This document shows positions 10,762 through 22,600 of a stretch of DNA of 64,000 bases, piece by piece. The position numbers and the translations under genes were made by a program. Below the pieces are notes generated by a model. The model ran no database searches. It saw nothing but the letters and a program-made list of their open reading frames with translations, and had not been told where the DNA came from. The stretch comes from Mactromeris polynyma (lineage: Eukaryota; Mollusca; Bivalvia; Venerida; Mactridae), in contig JASFXZ010000032.1 of the NCBI GenBank assembly GCA_032209605.1, forward strand, positions 4,403,722 to 4,467,721, given 5' to 3'. Within the stretch, counting starts at the first letter, position 1; every line of letters begins with the position of its first letter.

Positions 10762-11610
10762 TCTTAAACACCCTCCCTTCAACAAACAAATTGGTCAAAA
10801 CCTCTACCTAGCAACACTCTCCCTGCAAAAAAACAAATTGGTCAAAACCTCTACCTAGCAACACCATACCTTCAACAAAGAAATCAGTCAAAACCTCCCC
10901 TAGCAACACCCTACCTTTAACCAACCAATTGGTCAAAACCTCTACCTAGCAACATCCTCCCTTCAACCAACCAATTGGTCAAAACCTCTACCTAGCAACA
11001 CCCTCCCTTCAACCAACAAATTGGTCAAAACCTCTACCTAGCGACATCCTCCCTTCAACCAACCAATTGGTCAAAACCTCTACCTAGCAACACCCTCCCT
11101 TCAACCAACAAATTGGTCAAAACCTCTACCTAGCGACATCCTCCCTTCAACCAACCAATTGGTCAAAACCTCTACCTAGCAACACCCTCCCTTCAACCAA
11201 CAAATTGGTCAAAACCTCTACCTAGCAACACTCTCCCTTCAACAAACAAATTGGTCAAAACCTCTACCTACCAACATCCTCCCTTCAACCAACAACTCAG
11301 TCAAAACCTCTCCCTAGCAACACTCTTCCCTTCAACAACAAAATTTGTCAAAACCTCTCCCTAGCGACATTCTCCCTTCAACAAACAAATCAGTCAAAAC
11401 CTCTCCCTAGCAACATTCTCCCTTCAACAAACAAATCAGTCAAAACCTCTCCCTAGCGACATTCTCCCTTCAACAAACAAATCAGTCAAAACCTCTCCCT
11501 AGCGACATTCTCCCTTCAACAAACAGATCAGTCAAAACCTCTCCCTAGCGACATTCTCCCTTCAACAAACAAATCAGTCAAAACCTCTCCCTAGCAACAC
11601 CCTATTTTAA
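10762..11610. repeat. 46-bp minisatellite (about 18 copies)
   Basis: CCCTTCAACCAAC recurs at 46-bp spacing (for example 10961, 11007, 11053), each with GTCAAAACCTCTACCTAGC. Left copies carry AATTGG and right copies AATCAG, so the array is divided into two homogenised blocks. Confidence 0.95.
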
Positions 11611-12210
11611 GCAACCATGCTACCAAAGCGGCCAATTTGCTAGTTTACTTTAGAAATGATGTACAGAGTAGATATTCATTACAATGAGTGGGTTTGATCA
11701 TGAACTTCAAAATTCCTACAATTATATAACTAGATTTTGTACAAAATTTCGAGGTCTTAGAGCCAGAATCTTCCATCTCCTTAATAAATTTATATGGAGA
11801 TAGCAGGTTCTGGTGCCAACAAAACGAAATGTTGATAATCCATTTGCGCAGTTATAGGACAGTGACAGCTTTAACAGAATAAAACTGACATTATCCATCA
11901 TAATTTGATGTGCGATAGAATAAATAGTAAATCGCAGTACCAAGGGAGATAATTCATACTGGGAAGAGACACATCATACAGAATTGTCTCCCCTGATTAA
12001 GCAAGAAATGCATGCCTCAATGAAGCGTTTTCTTCTATGCATTGTAAAGCCTGTTCATAATCTGTTTCTTTTTTTCTTGAGTCAAGATCTATCAAGAACA
12101 TCAATTTCACACACAATGATTTGTATTTTAATTAGAAATGAAATGTGTATTATTTGTGTAAATGTAACATCAAACTTGCCTTTTTATATAATAACATATG
12201 TATATATGCA
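11611..12210. other. No gene seen
   Basis: Non-coding sequence between a minisatellite and a MITE. Open frames at 11722-11943 and 11984-12274 show no recognisable domain. Confidence 0.45.
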
Positions 12211-12383
12211 CAGTAAAACCTCACTTAAAGACCACCTCAATAATAAGACCGCCTCAATATTAAGAACACAATAGTCCATTTTCACTGTTTTGCTCTTTAT
12301 TCAACCTCAATATTATGATTACCTCAAGTAGAAGACCAGTTTTCAATGGTCCCAAGGGTGGTCATATTATTACGGTTTTACTG
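12211..12383. mobile_element. Pogo/Tigger-like MITE, family A, complete
   Basis: Starts CAGTAAAACCTCACTTAAAG and ends TTACGGTTTTACTG, with TA on each side. Other copies: 5405-5663, 33500-33679, 40203-40306, 63725-63998, and partials at 30840-30942 and 45821-45910. Confidence 0.85.
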
Positions 12384-12915
12384 TATATATATATATACTA
12401 TAATATATACAAGAACGAGTAATATATTATACACATGTATCCTCATGAACATAAGGATTGCCTCTTTTATAGCCAAATGAATACCACAGCAATCGTCGAC
12501 CTTGATTCTAAATCATATTGTTATTATTATCTGTACAATCCAATACATGTTATACACTGTTCATTAAGTTTTGGTCGCTTATACCTACATACTTAATTTG
12601 GTAGGTAAAGGCGAACACATTTATATAACAGTATATAAACACAATCACATTTTGTATTCTTTGGATACTATTTTTCATAAAGCCTTCGTGCTTCACATGT
12701 ATACTAGAGCATTTCATTCTGGAATAAGTTTTGCACACGCAATTGTCAACCATAAATTTGAATCCAACGCGCCCGGTGATGTAGTACACAGTGCGCTAAT
12801 ACCAATTGTCATAGTTTAAAGTCCAACATTCTGTTGCAAATTAAATAAATAAGGGATGGGCGAACTGACACATCATTATATATATATAAATACAGTTTAT
12901 TTTTGTATAGTGTAT

Positions 12916-13040
12916 CAGGGTTTCCACTAGGTGCTAAATCTCCTTAATTGACCCTTCAGCCAGAATCCCAAGGGTCAAAATGTGGCTTTTTGGAAATTCC
13001 AGGAGTCAAAGGGTCAACTCCGGGGTCCGGAACTCCTGGT
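12916..13040. mobile_element. MITE family with AGGGGTTCCACTAG ends, partial copy
   Basis: Contains TTTCCACTAGGTGCTAAATC, CCTTCAGCCAGAATCC and GGGTCAAAATGTGGC in the family order. Fuller copies are at 16157-16350, 16652-16838, 57240-57433 and 60623-60808. Confidence 0.8.
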
Positions 13041-13200
13041 GAATATATACCTATGTAATGTAGGGCGGGACTATACATGCTCAACCTCCGGCTTTACTCT
13101 AATAATGACCCTCATCCTTCACTTAACTTTGGATGTGGGAACATTTTTACCATTATAGAATGACAAGAAATAAAACACAATAAGCTTAAAACTTTTTTCA

Positions 13201-13206
13201 TTTATT
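13201..13206 (-). terminator. Candidate poly(A) signal of the MTERF3 gene
   Basis: AATAAA on the minus strand, 25 bp past the stop codon. This is a plausible cleavage signal by position only and gives a very short 3' UTR. Confidence 0.35.
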
Positions 13207-13230
13207 TTTCCATAGAATAAAAGCTCTGTT

Positions 13231-16200
13231 TTATATCATTTTCAAGAATTGGTTATATTCGGCAACAGATCTTTTCGCTATCTCCAGACACCATTCTTCA
13301 TCTCTGATAGATATTAACGACATTAACGACACGTAGTTCTCTTTCACAGGATCGTACTGATCACGTCCATGTTTTACGAGAAATCGGTGTCGACATTCAA
13401 TCTTCCATTTTGAAGTGTTCAATACCTGCGGAGTCTGAGCGATTAAAGAATGAGGTATTCCCATCACATCATGAACGTAATCAAAACTGTCAATGATAAC
13501 TTGTGGCTCTACAAACAGACAAAATACAATTAAATAACTTCTACTCAATGTCGGACAAGCTACTCATTGTCACACACACTACTCATTGTCACACACACTA
13601 CTCATTGTTCGACAAGCTACTCATTGTCGGAAAAAACAACTCATTGTCGAATATACTACTCATTGTTTGAAAAACAACTCATTGTCAGACAAACAACTCA
13701 TTTTTGGAGAAACTGGTTTCCTAATACCGTTTCAAAGAAATTTTGCCCGACATCTACTAGAATTGGATGCATGGTTAACTTGCCTGACAATTGGTCGGGA
13801 CCTTACAAAAAAATACAGAAACAATTTTTTCTAACATGTTCAGTTCCAATTCAGTGATATTAAAGGCAACATCATTATTAATAAATATAAGGGATGTCAA
13901 CAAATGGCAACGAATATTCGACTTTCATCCATTAAAAGACGGTATCAACTATTAGTTTATCATAACCATTTCTTCACCATAAAAATCTGAGTCCCAGGGA
14001 CTCAAAGAAATCAAAACCTAGATTATTCACTAATAATATATAATATTTCTTGGTAATTTTTTTAAGTACATAATTTACCTTTGTGAAAGATCTTTGGGAA
14101 AGTCAAAAACATCGTCTTCAACTCTTCTTTAGAAAATCCATATTCCTTCTCCAACACAATTGTATGATGCTGAAAAGTAAAATAAGACCTTTCATCAACC
14201 AAGTTATAAAATCCAAACGCGACTGTATGAATTTGAGATGAAAATGATCTGCGATTGATATGTAATTTCAGCATACACACCTTGAATCTTCTTATACAAA
14301 CACAGAATAGGCTCTGGTTCTTTTCATAAAAATCTTCTTCCCGAAGTTTTCAGGAAGTATCCGTACATTAAAATATTTTCGACATCTAAAATTTGCTAAC
14401 AACCGATTTAAAGTAATTACCAGAGTTTTCCCAAGGATTTTCAGTTAGGGGTCCTTGAACCCTCGTGTTTGACAAATTGGGGGTCCTTAGTAAATTTGTA
14501 GGGTCCCAGAAAATTATGCTGTTTATACTAGCCAAAGGTTTATTTTAAGGGGTCACAGGGATGGACAGTAAGTGGAAGATGGGGAGTTCCTAGAAAGACA
14601 AGGGAGTAAGGGACTCAAGATTTCTGGGTCAGGGAAATCCCTAGTTTACTATTAAAATCACTGTATAAACTTTTTCTCCGCACATTCCTATAAACTTTAA
14701 TTTCTATAAAAGACGAGGTCTCGCCAAGACAAGCAAAAAGTTACCTCCCTTGAGCAAAAATAGGTATACTAGCGTCATTCAACTAAATAACTGACACAGA
14801 AAACAATGTGGCTTGGAAATATATGAAGAATATACACCATACAAACTGCTTCAAGGAGTAAACTACGTTTAAAAGGCCATCCTTACAAAATTGTTTGTTT
14901 GGCATTACCCCACCCAGCAAAATTTAGGCGGGTAGGTAAAAGTCCATTTTTCATTTATTATTTTTTATGTTCATACTACAAAGCCACTCTAAACAAGAGT
15001 TATAAGAGACATAAGGCCTAAACAAAAATATCTGTGTTTAGGGTAACGGTCTCAAAAATGCTAGGTAGGGTAGGGACAAAGTTTTTTGTTTTTTTTCAAA
15101 AACAGTTAAAAATCGAAAAAAAAATTCTCCAGGGTCGTAAAAACTCTAGGGTCGGGTTTTTTCGACAGGTAGGGTCGGGTTACCCGAAACACAGATTTTT
15201 TTTTAGGCCTTATGTCTCTTATAACTCTTGTTTAGAGTGGCTTTGTACATTGCAAACTGTTTTCATTGTATGCATATAAGTGTTGTTTGTACAAAGATGA
15301 GATGTTTATAAACAAATATACCATACTACTAGTTTTAACTATTAATAGGCTGTTCAAAATTCCGACTAAGACCACTCAAAATGTGTTCTGGTTAGGGGCC
15401 ATTTACATAAGCAAGTAAGGTGGTGCCAAACAAATGATTTTTAATTATGGACTTAGAGACTCCGTCGTACAGACCTGAAGATAAATAGACGGTGCAATGA
15501 TCAGCTTAGAATATCCACCAACTTTTGCTCGCATCTGCTCACCTGAAATATATCAAACAAGACATTAAGCAGTGACTTTTTTGTTAATTTTACTATTATT
15601 TTTGTACGTTTCCCCATACCAAAAAGTGTCAATTTTTCTAAAAAAAATCTTATTTTTTTCCAATTTCTTTGTTCATTTTCACCCCTCTTGATTGAATTTC
15701 TTTTTGTGTCAGGTTTTTGTGTATTTAACCTTTTATAAAAGACCATTGCCTTGAATATTTGCTCATACATCACCTCTTATATATAACAAACACCAGCCAC
15801 AGCTGAAAAGTTATTTTTATAAGTAAAACAACCATTTCCTTATTTTCCCAAATTTGGGATTTATCGCACCTACTTTCCCAATTGAAATGGCAAAGGCAGT
15901 AAAATTATTTTCAAAATAATCATTGTTAGGAAACTAGGGCAATCACTGATTTTCCAGGTACCAAGATTAAATTTTACAATAATTATGATACATCGAAGAA
16001 GGAAAGCTGTTTCTACCACTGGCAGCCAAGCCACGTTTTTAATGGACAACAATGGCCTTCACTGTTTTGGCACAACACAATCAAAGAGTAATTCCTGTGA
16101 AGCTTAAATGAACTTTAACAATAGTTAATAGTTATCTGTCATTTGGGGGCAACTGATGAGGGGTTTCACTAGGGGCTGAATCTCAAGGGTCATTTTGATA

Positions 16201-18261
16201 ATTTTTATCAGATTTTATTATTTCATAGCCAAAATATTTTACCCTTCAGCCAAAATCCTGAGGGTCAAAATGTGGCCCTTTGGACATCCCAGGGGTCAAA
16301 GGGTCAACTCAACTTTCTCAAGGTCAAATGGAACCCCTGTTGATGAATAACAGAACCCCTGATAATTGTCAAGGAATTGGAGTATGAATCACAGACACAA
16401 GAAATTGTAACTAACATACACACCAGTAAGGTTAAACAGCTTTTGTATAAATCCAAGTCGGGCATCAATTTCGTGAACAGGAATCAGCAAAAATTTCGGA
16501 TCTTTGTCCAGCATGTTTGAAATGTGTTCAATTTTAAAATTTTTGGAACGCAAGTAATCCACTCGCACCTGAAACATAGAGGAAGACAATAACAGTTAAC
16601 ATAAAATCAATGCAACTGGGTTACAAGTTATAAAAATAAGCAAACTGAAAGCAGGGGTTCCACTAGGTGCTGAAGTTTAAGGGTCATTTTGATAATTTGC
16701 GACTGGATTTTCTCATTGCCAAATTACCTATAATTTAGAGAAAAATTGATCCTTCAGACAGAATCCTTAGAGTCAAAATGTGACTTTTTGGAAATTACAG
16801 GGGTCAAAGGGTCAACTCAAGGGTCAAATCCCTGGATACAAAACGATGGGACCAACCATTCTTAAAACCTGTTACTTCAAAATCGCAGCTTTTTTGAATA
16901 CTTTTTGGCATTGGGACAACGTGTATAGCCGGATAATGGCTATAAAACCAGCTGAAAAAACTCTGCAGGTTTTTACAATAGTGTCATCGATATACAGATT
17001 AAGAGCAACATTCAATACTTTGTACCCAAAAACTTACAAGTAAGACTTTTAACATAAATTTCAATCACAAATTCTATCAATAACAAACATATCAAAATAA
17101 CCTTAAAATAATAACGTTCTGACAATACAACAAACCAATAGTTTGACTGATTTGATAAAATTCTGTGACATATTGATATAAAAAAGTTCTGAATATCAAA
17201 ATGGTAACTACAAAACTTGTGTAAAACCATATGTGTACAAAACTGTCATTTACCTGCAGGTTATGAAGTGAGTGCTGAAAAATCCATGGACATCTGGTGA
17301 TCAGTCTGCCAACTTGATCCTCAGGTACACCATTATCTCTGAGAAAGAAAATGTAAGGCGCCATTTCTTTTTTATGATGCAAACTCATCACTGTATTAAT
17401 CATTCCCTTTTTCCGAAGACTCGTCAGGTCGACCCCAACTTTTACTAGTGCCTGCAACACGTTGCTATCATTCACAACTTCCTCTAAACTAAAAGTTGAA
17501 GGCATTTCAACCTTTTCAACATCTCTAACAACTAATTCACCTCTTTCAGCTAGTATTAATTGATGACGCTCACTCATTTCAACAATATCAGAGTTATCAT
17601 TATCATGACTTCTACTTTTACCTTTCCTTCCTCGCTTTTTTTCATTTAAAACAGTTTCTAGAATTGACTTGGGTTTGTAGTATTTGGGCACATCTAGTTC
17701 GGTAGCAGGGACTTCTGGTGGAGTCTTTTCCAGATCTATAATCTCATCAACAATGTTGTCCATAAATTCAGCAACATTTCTTACTCTACGGTTTGATTTG
17801 CGTGCACGGCGACCTTTCCCATGATCGTCTAAGATTACAACTTCTTTAGAACTTTCACACTCCAATTGTTCCCCATTATCAATAAATGCTGTAACAGTCT
17901 TACTTTCACTATATTCGTCTATCTTTACAACATCTTTAGAACTTTCACAGTCAAGTTCCTCGCCATCTTCAACAAATGCTGTAACAGTCGTATTTTCATT
18001 AGCCTTCTCCGAATGCTGTCTTAGTGTTCCGCAATAAAATTCTCTCTTGTAGATGTTAAAAAGACACTTCTTGTAAACTGCTGAAAGTCTTTGAGGCACA
18101 TGTTTAGGTTCAGAGCATGAATGTCTTTGTTGTCTAGTCATGCATTTGCCACATAATGGAACTTGGTGTGAACTTTCAATTCTTTGAAACAGAATTTGAG
18201 CAGCTGCAAATGTGAGTCTATTATGATGAAGGAACTGGCGACTGAATGAACACTTTAACAT
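13231..18261 (-). CDS. MTERF3: Mitochondrial transcription termination factor 3 (MTERF3-like), complete
   Basis: MTERF3 is an mTERF-repeat protein of the mitochondrial matrix that acts on mtDNA transcription and mitoribosome biogenesis. Exons, in coding order: 18261-17254, 16568-16424, 15542-15475, 14169-14079, 13508-13231; phases 0/1/0/1 join cleanly to 529 aa. The basic N-terminus rich in Leu, Phe and Arg (LKCSFSRQFLHHNRLTF) fits a mitochondrial presequence. Residues about 90-230 are an acidic and basic linker with a 30-residue tandem duplication (91-120 and 121-150). The mTERF helical repeats follow, with Pro motifs such as TRCPWIF, KDPKFLLIPV and LTFPKIF. The C-terminus (FDYVHDVMGIPH, QTPQVLNT, GRDQYDP, EEWCLEIAKRSV) is diagnostic of MTERF3 rather than MTERF1, 2 or 4. 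A non-coding 5' exon probably joins at about 18305. SLC5 is the divergent neighbour beyond the transposon. Confidence 0.9.
13540..13708. repeat. Irregular 20-26 bp tandem repeat in MTERF3 intron 4
   Basis: Nine copies of a unit ending ACTCATTGTC, starting about 30 bp upstream of the last coding exon's acceptor (on the minus strand). Confidence 0.9.
14976..15247. mobile_element. MITE with about 50-bp terminal inverted repeats, in MTERF3 intron
   Basis: The arms TACAAAGCCACTCTAAACAA...GGCCTAAACA (from 14976) and the inverse ending at 15247 are almost perfect. TA at each end fits a Tc1/mariner-type target site. The spurious plus frame at 15034-15279 lies inside. Confidence 0.9.
16157..16350. 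mobile_element. AGGGGTTCCACTAG-family MITE in MTERF3 intron 2
   Basis: Full-length copy of about 190 bp. It begins GGGGTTTCACTAGGGGCTGA and ends TCAAATGGAACCCCTG, so the ends are inverted copies of CAGGGGTTCCA. Confidence 0.85.
16652..16838. mobile_element. AGGGGTTCCACTAG-family MITE in MTERF3 intron 1
   Basis: Same family and orientation as 16157-16350, with GGGGTTCCACTAGGTGCTGA at the left. It sits 84 bp upstream of exon 2 in the genomic plus sense (that is, within intron 1 of the minus-strand gene). Confidence 0.8.
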
Positions 18262-18360
18262 TTTGACCAGTCTTGTATTATACCTCCAAGTAAATTTAAT
18301 TGTTCCTGAAAGAAAACAATCTGTTCAATTATTCTTAGTGGTGTGGGGTTAGAGATGGCA

Positions 18361-18437
18361 ATCTGGCTAGCTTAGTCAGTAGAGCGCCATATAAATCAAA
18401 TGTTTTGAGGGTCATGGGTTTGAGCCACAAATCAGAC
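18361..18437 (+). pseudogene. tRNA-Lys-like SINE head
   Basis: TGGCTAGCTTAGTCAGTAGAGC (read as box A region) and GGGTCATGGGTTTGAGCC (box B) are in tRNA spacing and closest to tRNA-Lys. The anticodon arm is not conserved and the acceptor ends do not pair. Typical of a tRNA-derived SINE. Confidence 0.6.
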
Positions 18438-18504
18438 ACATTTTTTGCCTCGATTGAGGCAGCAGTTTTTGATGGCCAGTGGTGGTTGAGCCCCCAACAC
18501 TGGA

Positions 18505-18583
18505 TGAGGAGGAGTGTAGTGGTGTGGGGTTGGGTGTCCTCCTGGGGTTGTGTGTTTGATCCCCACATTGGGCACACTTTTCC
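18505..18583 (+). pseudogene. Second tRNA-like unit
   Basis: GTGTGTTTGATCCCCAC resembles a T-arm and GTAGTGGTGTGGGG a weak D-arm. It lies about 70 bp after the Lys-like unit, as in a dimeric tRNA-derived SINE. Confidence 0.35.
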
Positions 18584-19387
18584 ACTGTCAATTCATTCTC
18601 ATGTCAGATATTCAAAACATGCAAAATATAAAGAATGGGACTCAATTTACACTTGTTATTTTTACCAGATACGTAAAATTAAACTTTTTTCTGCTGCAAA
18701 TTAGAAAGGTATCTAATAATAGAAACTGGCCAAGGTCGAAAAAGACTATCCGAATACTGATACTTTATCCCATGCGACTAAAAATTAACATACAGTGAAT
18801 AGATGCGTGTAAAGCCATATCATATCTAAGATACATTCAAGAAATTATTATTCTGTCAAACAACGTAAAAATTCATCCCGCATTCATGTAATTATTTCGA
18901 ATTTTACCTATGCGTGTTAGCAAATCCCAATTTCTGACGCAGTGGTCTCCCTTTATTAATATTGGTAAGGGAGATAAGATATGTAATGAACGGAACGCTT
19001 TGTAGCAGTTACTTCCCTTAGAAGACACCGAATGTAATTGAAACGCTTCAAATGGCTACCCTTTTATAGCCGTATATGCTTTATTGTTTGGTACGAGTAT
19101 GGTACATTTTCAAACTCATATGCAATAATTTTATTTGTGTGTGGTACATCATGTGGTGTATACATGTATGTGAATATGTTTGTAAACTATATCTGGTTAT
19201 TAATTAAGTAGTTATCTAGTTTCTTTAACGTGATAACCATGATACTTATCTTGTTAATTAAGTAGTTAATTGGTGGCAGAAATATGCCACCATAGTGTAT
19301 ACAATATTTATAACTGCAATATAATAAAGACATATTTAAATGATTAAATCTTTGTTTTATGTGTTTGACTACACCACATAGCCAGTA
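18584..19387. other. Upstream region of MTERF3, left flank of the transposon
   Basis: AT-rich non-coding DNA. With 25254-25646 it would form the original space between the divergent MTERF3 and SLC5 genes. No core promoter motif could be fixed with confidence. Confidence 0.4.
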
Positions 19388-19597
19388 CAGTGGCGTAACT
19401 ACACTGAGGCACACCGAGGCGCGTGCCTCGGTTAAAATTTGAGTAGCATGTGATAAATATATAATGTTAAATAAAAAAATAAAAGTGATAAAATGTTCCT
19501 AAAGTATTTTTATTTATCTTTTGAGTCCCATTTTAAGATTTCCACTGCGTTTCCAAGAGCAACTTCAGTTACTTCATACATTATACTAAAACTGTCT

Positions 19598-19644
19598 CGG
19601 GATAAACGCGTTTTCAAGTTTTTGTCGCGGGATAAACGCGTTTT
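19598..19644 (+). promoter_or_regulatory. Pair of 17-bp direct repeats before the transposase start
   Basis: CGGGATAAACGCGTTTT occurs at 19598-19614 and 19628-19644, a 30-bp spacing (about three helical turns), ending 14 bp before the ATG. Candidate promoter or transposase/regulator binding sites; function inferred only from position and repetition. Confidence 0.45.
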
Positions 19645-19658
19645 GATAAACAATCAAA

Positions 19659-22600
19659 ATGGTTGACACAGACACCTACCGCGCTAGAATCGGTCGCTTC
19701 CACCCTCGTACAAGAGGCCTGCTTGACCTCGATACTTTAAGAGTATTGGGAGCTGTGACCTTCATTGGTTTACTGTTGTTTGCAGCAGGAGTGGAGATTA
19801 ACCCAGGTCCTTATGAAGTGGTAAGAATAGTCTGTTATTGTTTTTTTAAAAATACCGCCACAGAACTTTTTCGTCATCTAAATGTTTAAAGTAAAATTAT
19901 TCCACCAGGAAACAATGTGCTGTAGAGATGTATGGTCAGGTAAAATAGAACGAATAAACATTGAAAAATTTCAAAAAGTGAAAAATAAACTGAATCAATA
20001 TTTTGATTGCGCTTTTTTTATTTGCTTTAAGTAAGACACCGATTTTTCTGTGTAAATTGTAGCGTATGGTTAAGTGGCGTAATGGTTAGCATGGACGACT
20101 GTCACGCAGGAGATCCGGGTTCGATTCTCGGAAGTGAACATTTTTTTTCTTGTATTTTCATTTTCAATTGATATTTTTCTATCCAGATCACATACGGTAT
20201 AGTTAAAAGATGAGCCTTCGTCCCGTCCATTGATTATTATTAAATGCCCGTTAGTCAAGAGATCTCTTGGTTAAAAGGTTATAATTCAATACTGGTTATA
20301 ATTCTTTTACGACGTTTTACCGTGAGGTTTTGTGTAAAACTTATTCCAAATTTCAAACTCAATTGAGACTGAAAACGCGTTGTGAACACCAGGCCGGTTA
20401 ACAGATAAAACATGAGTGGGGCCTGAGGTTATAAAAAAAAATTCGTGCTCAACTCGAGTTCATGCTGCAAAGTTTTAAAATGTGTTCAAGACAACTCTAG
20501 TTTACCGATTTTACTGAAAATTCTCTTTTGCATTTTTAGACCTCACTTAAACATGTTTTAATGTATTTGTATTGAGGTACAGAGTTAAAGCGCAAGTCAA
20601 TTTTCGATCTCAAACTGAGTTGAGCACGAAAAAAGTTTTATATCCCCGGGCCCAGGTGTTATAACTATAGATACATACATGTTTACATTAATTTTCTAGC
20701 GCAGTAAAAATGTTTTGTATTTCAGGATGACCTGGCAATGGCTCTTCTACCGGAAAAGTGGATTATCTCTGGTTATAGTGCTGCAAAGTCTACCGGTGAC
20801 GGAAATTGTTTATATAACTCCTGTTCTCTGGCTCTGTCTGGTAAGTCAAGTGTGTGTGTGTGCGTGCGTCTGCGCGCGCGTGCGTGCTTTGTACGTGTGT
20901 CCCTCTATCAATATTATCAATATAACACAAAACCTCTTTTTCATTGGCGCAACACTTTAGCAAAGCTCATACTTATGGAATAAGTCCGTTTTACTTTACC
21001 ATGGACAATGTTTAATAGTCGAATGTCCAGAATAAACAACTACACTAAATAAAAAAATATAATATCCTTAAATATCATATCCTTCTCTATCTCAATTCAT
21101 TTCAGGTAATGAGCAGCTTGCTCGTGGTCTTCGACATGCTGTTGCCAACGAGCTACAAACCTATCCAGAACGGTATGGGACGGATCACGCTCTTATAATG
21201 CGAATCATTAAGCAGATGAATCTCGGCCCAGATGACATTGGGGTGTTGTATCAAATTGTAATTTCAAATGAATCAGACTCAGCATTGACAAATGACAATA
21301 TCGTCAAGTGTATACAAACTGAAGGTCTGAAAACTGTTGAAGACAAGAGATGGTCATCGATTTTACATGTTATGGCCCTGTCTACAGTTATAGGGTGGGA
21401 AATACAATCGGTTTACCCTGATATACCATGGACCTACAGAGATATTTTCAACTCAAGTATTCTACCAGCAGGAACACCGACGTTTAATTGTCCTGAAAAT
21501 GTTACACCAAACGGTAAAGTAACAATATTTTGGACTCGAGACGGCAATCTAAGTCAGACCGACCATATGTTTGTACCAAATCATATTGTTCCGTTGTTTA
21601 AAAATGAATCTGAAATAGAGTTTGTAGAGCCACCTATAAAGAAACAGAAACGACAGTGCAAAATTGACTCGTTTTGGGCCAAGAAACAAACATTAGCATC
21701 TAACACTAGCGTTTCAGGCCAAGATGCAGCCGATACTAGTAATTCCTGCGCATCTGATACTATCGCATCCCTATGCCAAGAATCTGAAGTCTATTCAGAT
21801 ACTAACCCAGTCAACATGATCAACTCTACTGAGAATGTTAGCTTTACACCAGGTAAGGTTTTTGTCTATTCCCGTTGATAACCGAGAACTCGAACTTTCG
21901 TGTATTTTTGTGTGCTGTATACCCTTCACAGATATGTGAGTGATGCGCGGACCATGGATCATAGAATAGGTGCATATAAGTGATTGACGGTCCCAAATAT
22001 GGAGTTAACTCCGGTACTGTTACGAGTGTAGTATGTCTACATTATGTGTCCTCCTGTCCTGGCACTTTCCTAATGACTTGTTTTTATGAAAGACTGTAGT
22101 CGTGGGTGATGTGGCTTAGTAAATGTCATTAAGATGTTTGCACGTGTGGGCTGTATCGGCTTTAAATGGAAAAAAATATGTGCATCGGCTCCCACATGTG
22201 CAAACATCTTTATGTCATTTACAACGAAATACACGACAGTAAGGTTTTTATACATGTATTAACTTCTTTTCAGTTAGTGCTATAATTTTCATTGTGAAAA
22301 AGGACTATGAACTTCATAGTATTACCATTATTACTCCATCGTTTGTCAAATCATGTTTAAATGGGCTATATTTTTTACCAGGCTACGAAATGACTGTTGC
22401 CAATCATGACCCGAATCTCTGTTTAAAGTTCAAAACTGTAATCGTCATGATACAACTCTGCACATGTTGAAACTGGTAGTATCACACAGTTTAGTAGTTA
22501 CAATGTGCTTAAAAATAATTCATATTATACATTTCGTTTTTCACAGGTATATGCCCAGATGTTGGAACGTTGGTTGCCCGACGAAAAAATCTAACCAATG

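Noticed and set aside
17092..17253. C-terminal extension of the MTERF3 first coding exon
   Set aside because: Sequence after residue 336 loses mTERF character, and a donor (CTGCAG then GTAAAT on the minus strand) lies exactly there; joining to exon 2 restores the family sequence.
20069..20142. Functional tRNA-Asp gene
   Set aside because: T-arm and anticodon loop are good, but the anticodon and acceptor stems do not pair.
20851..20983. Continuation of the OTU exon 2 frame past position 20840
   Set aside because: It runs into a GT/GC microsatellite; the GTAAGT donor and the next exon restore the OTU fold.
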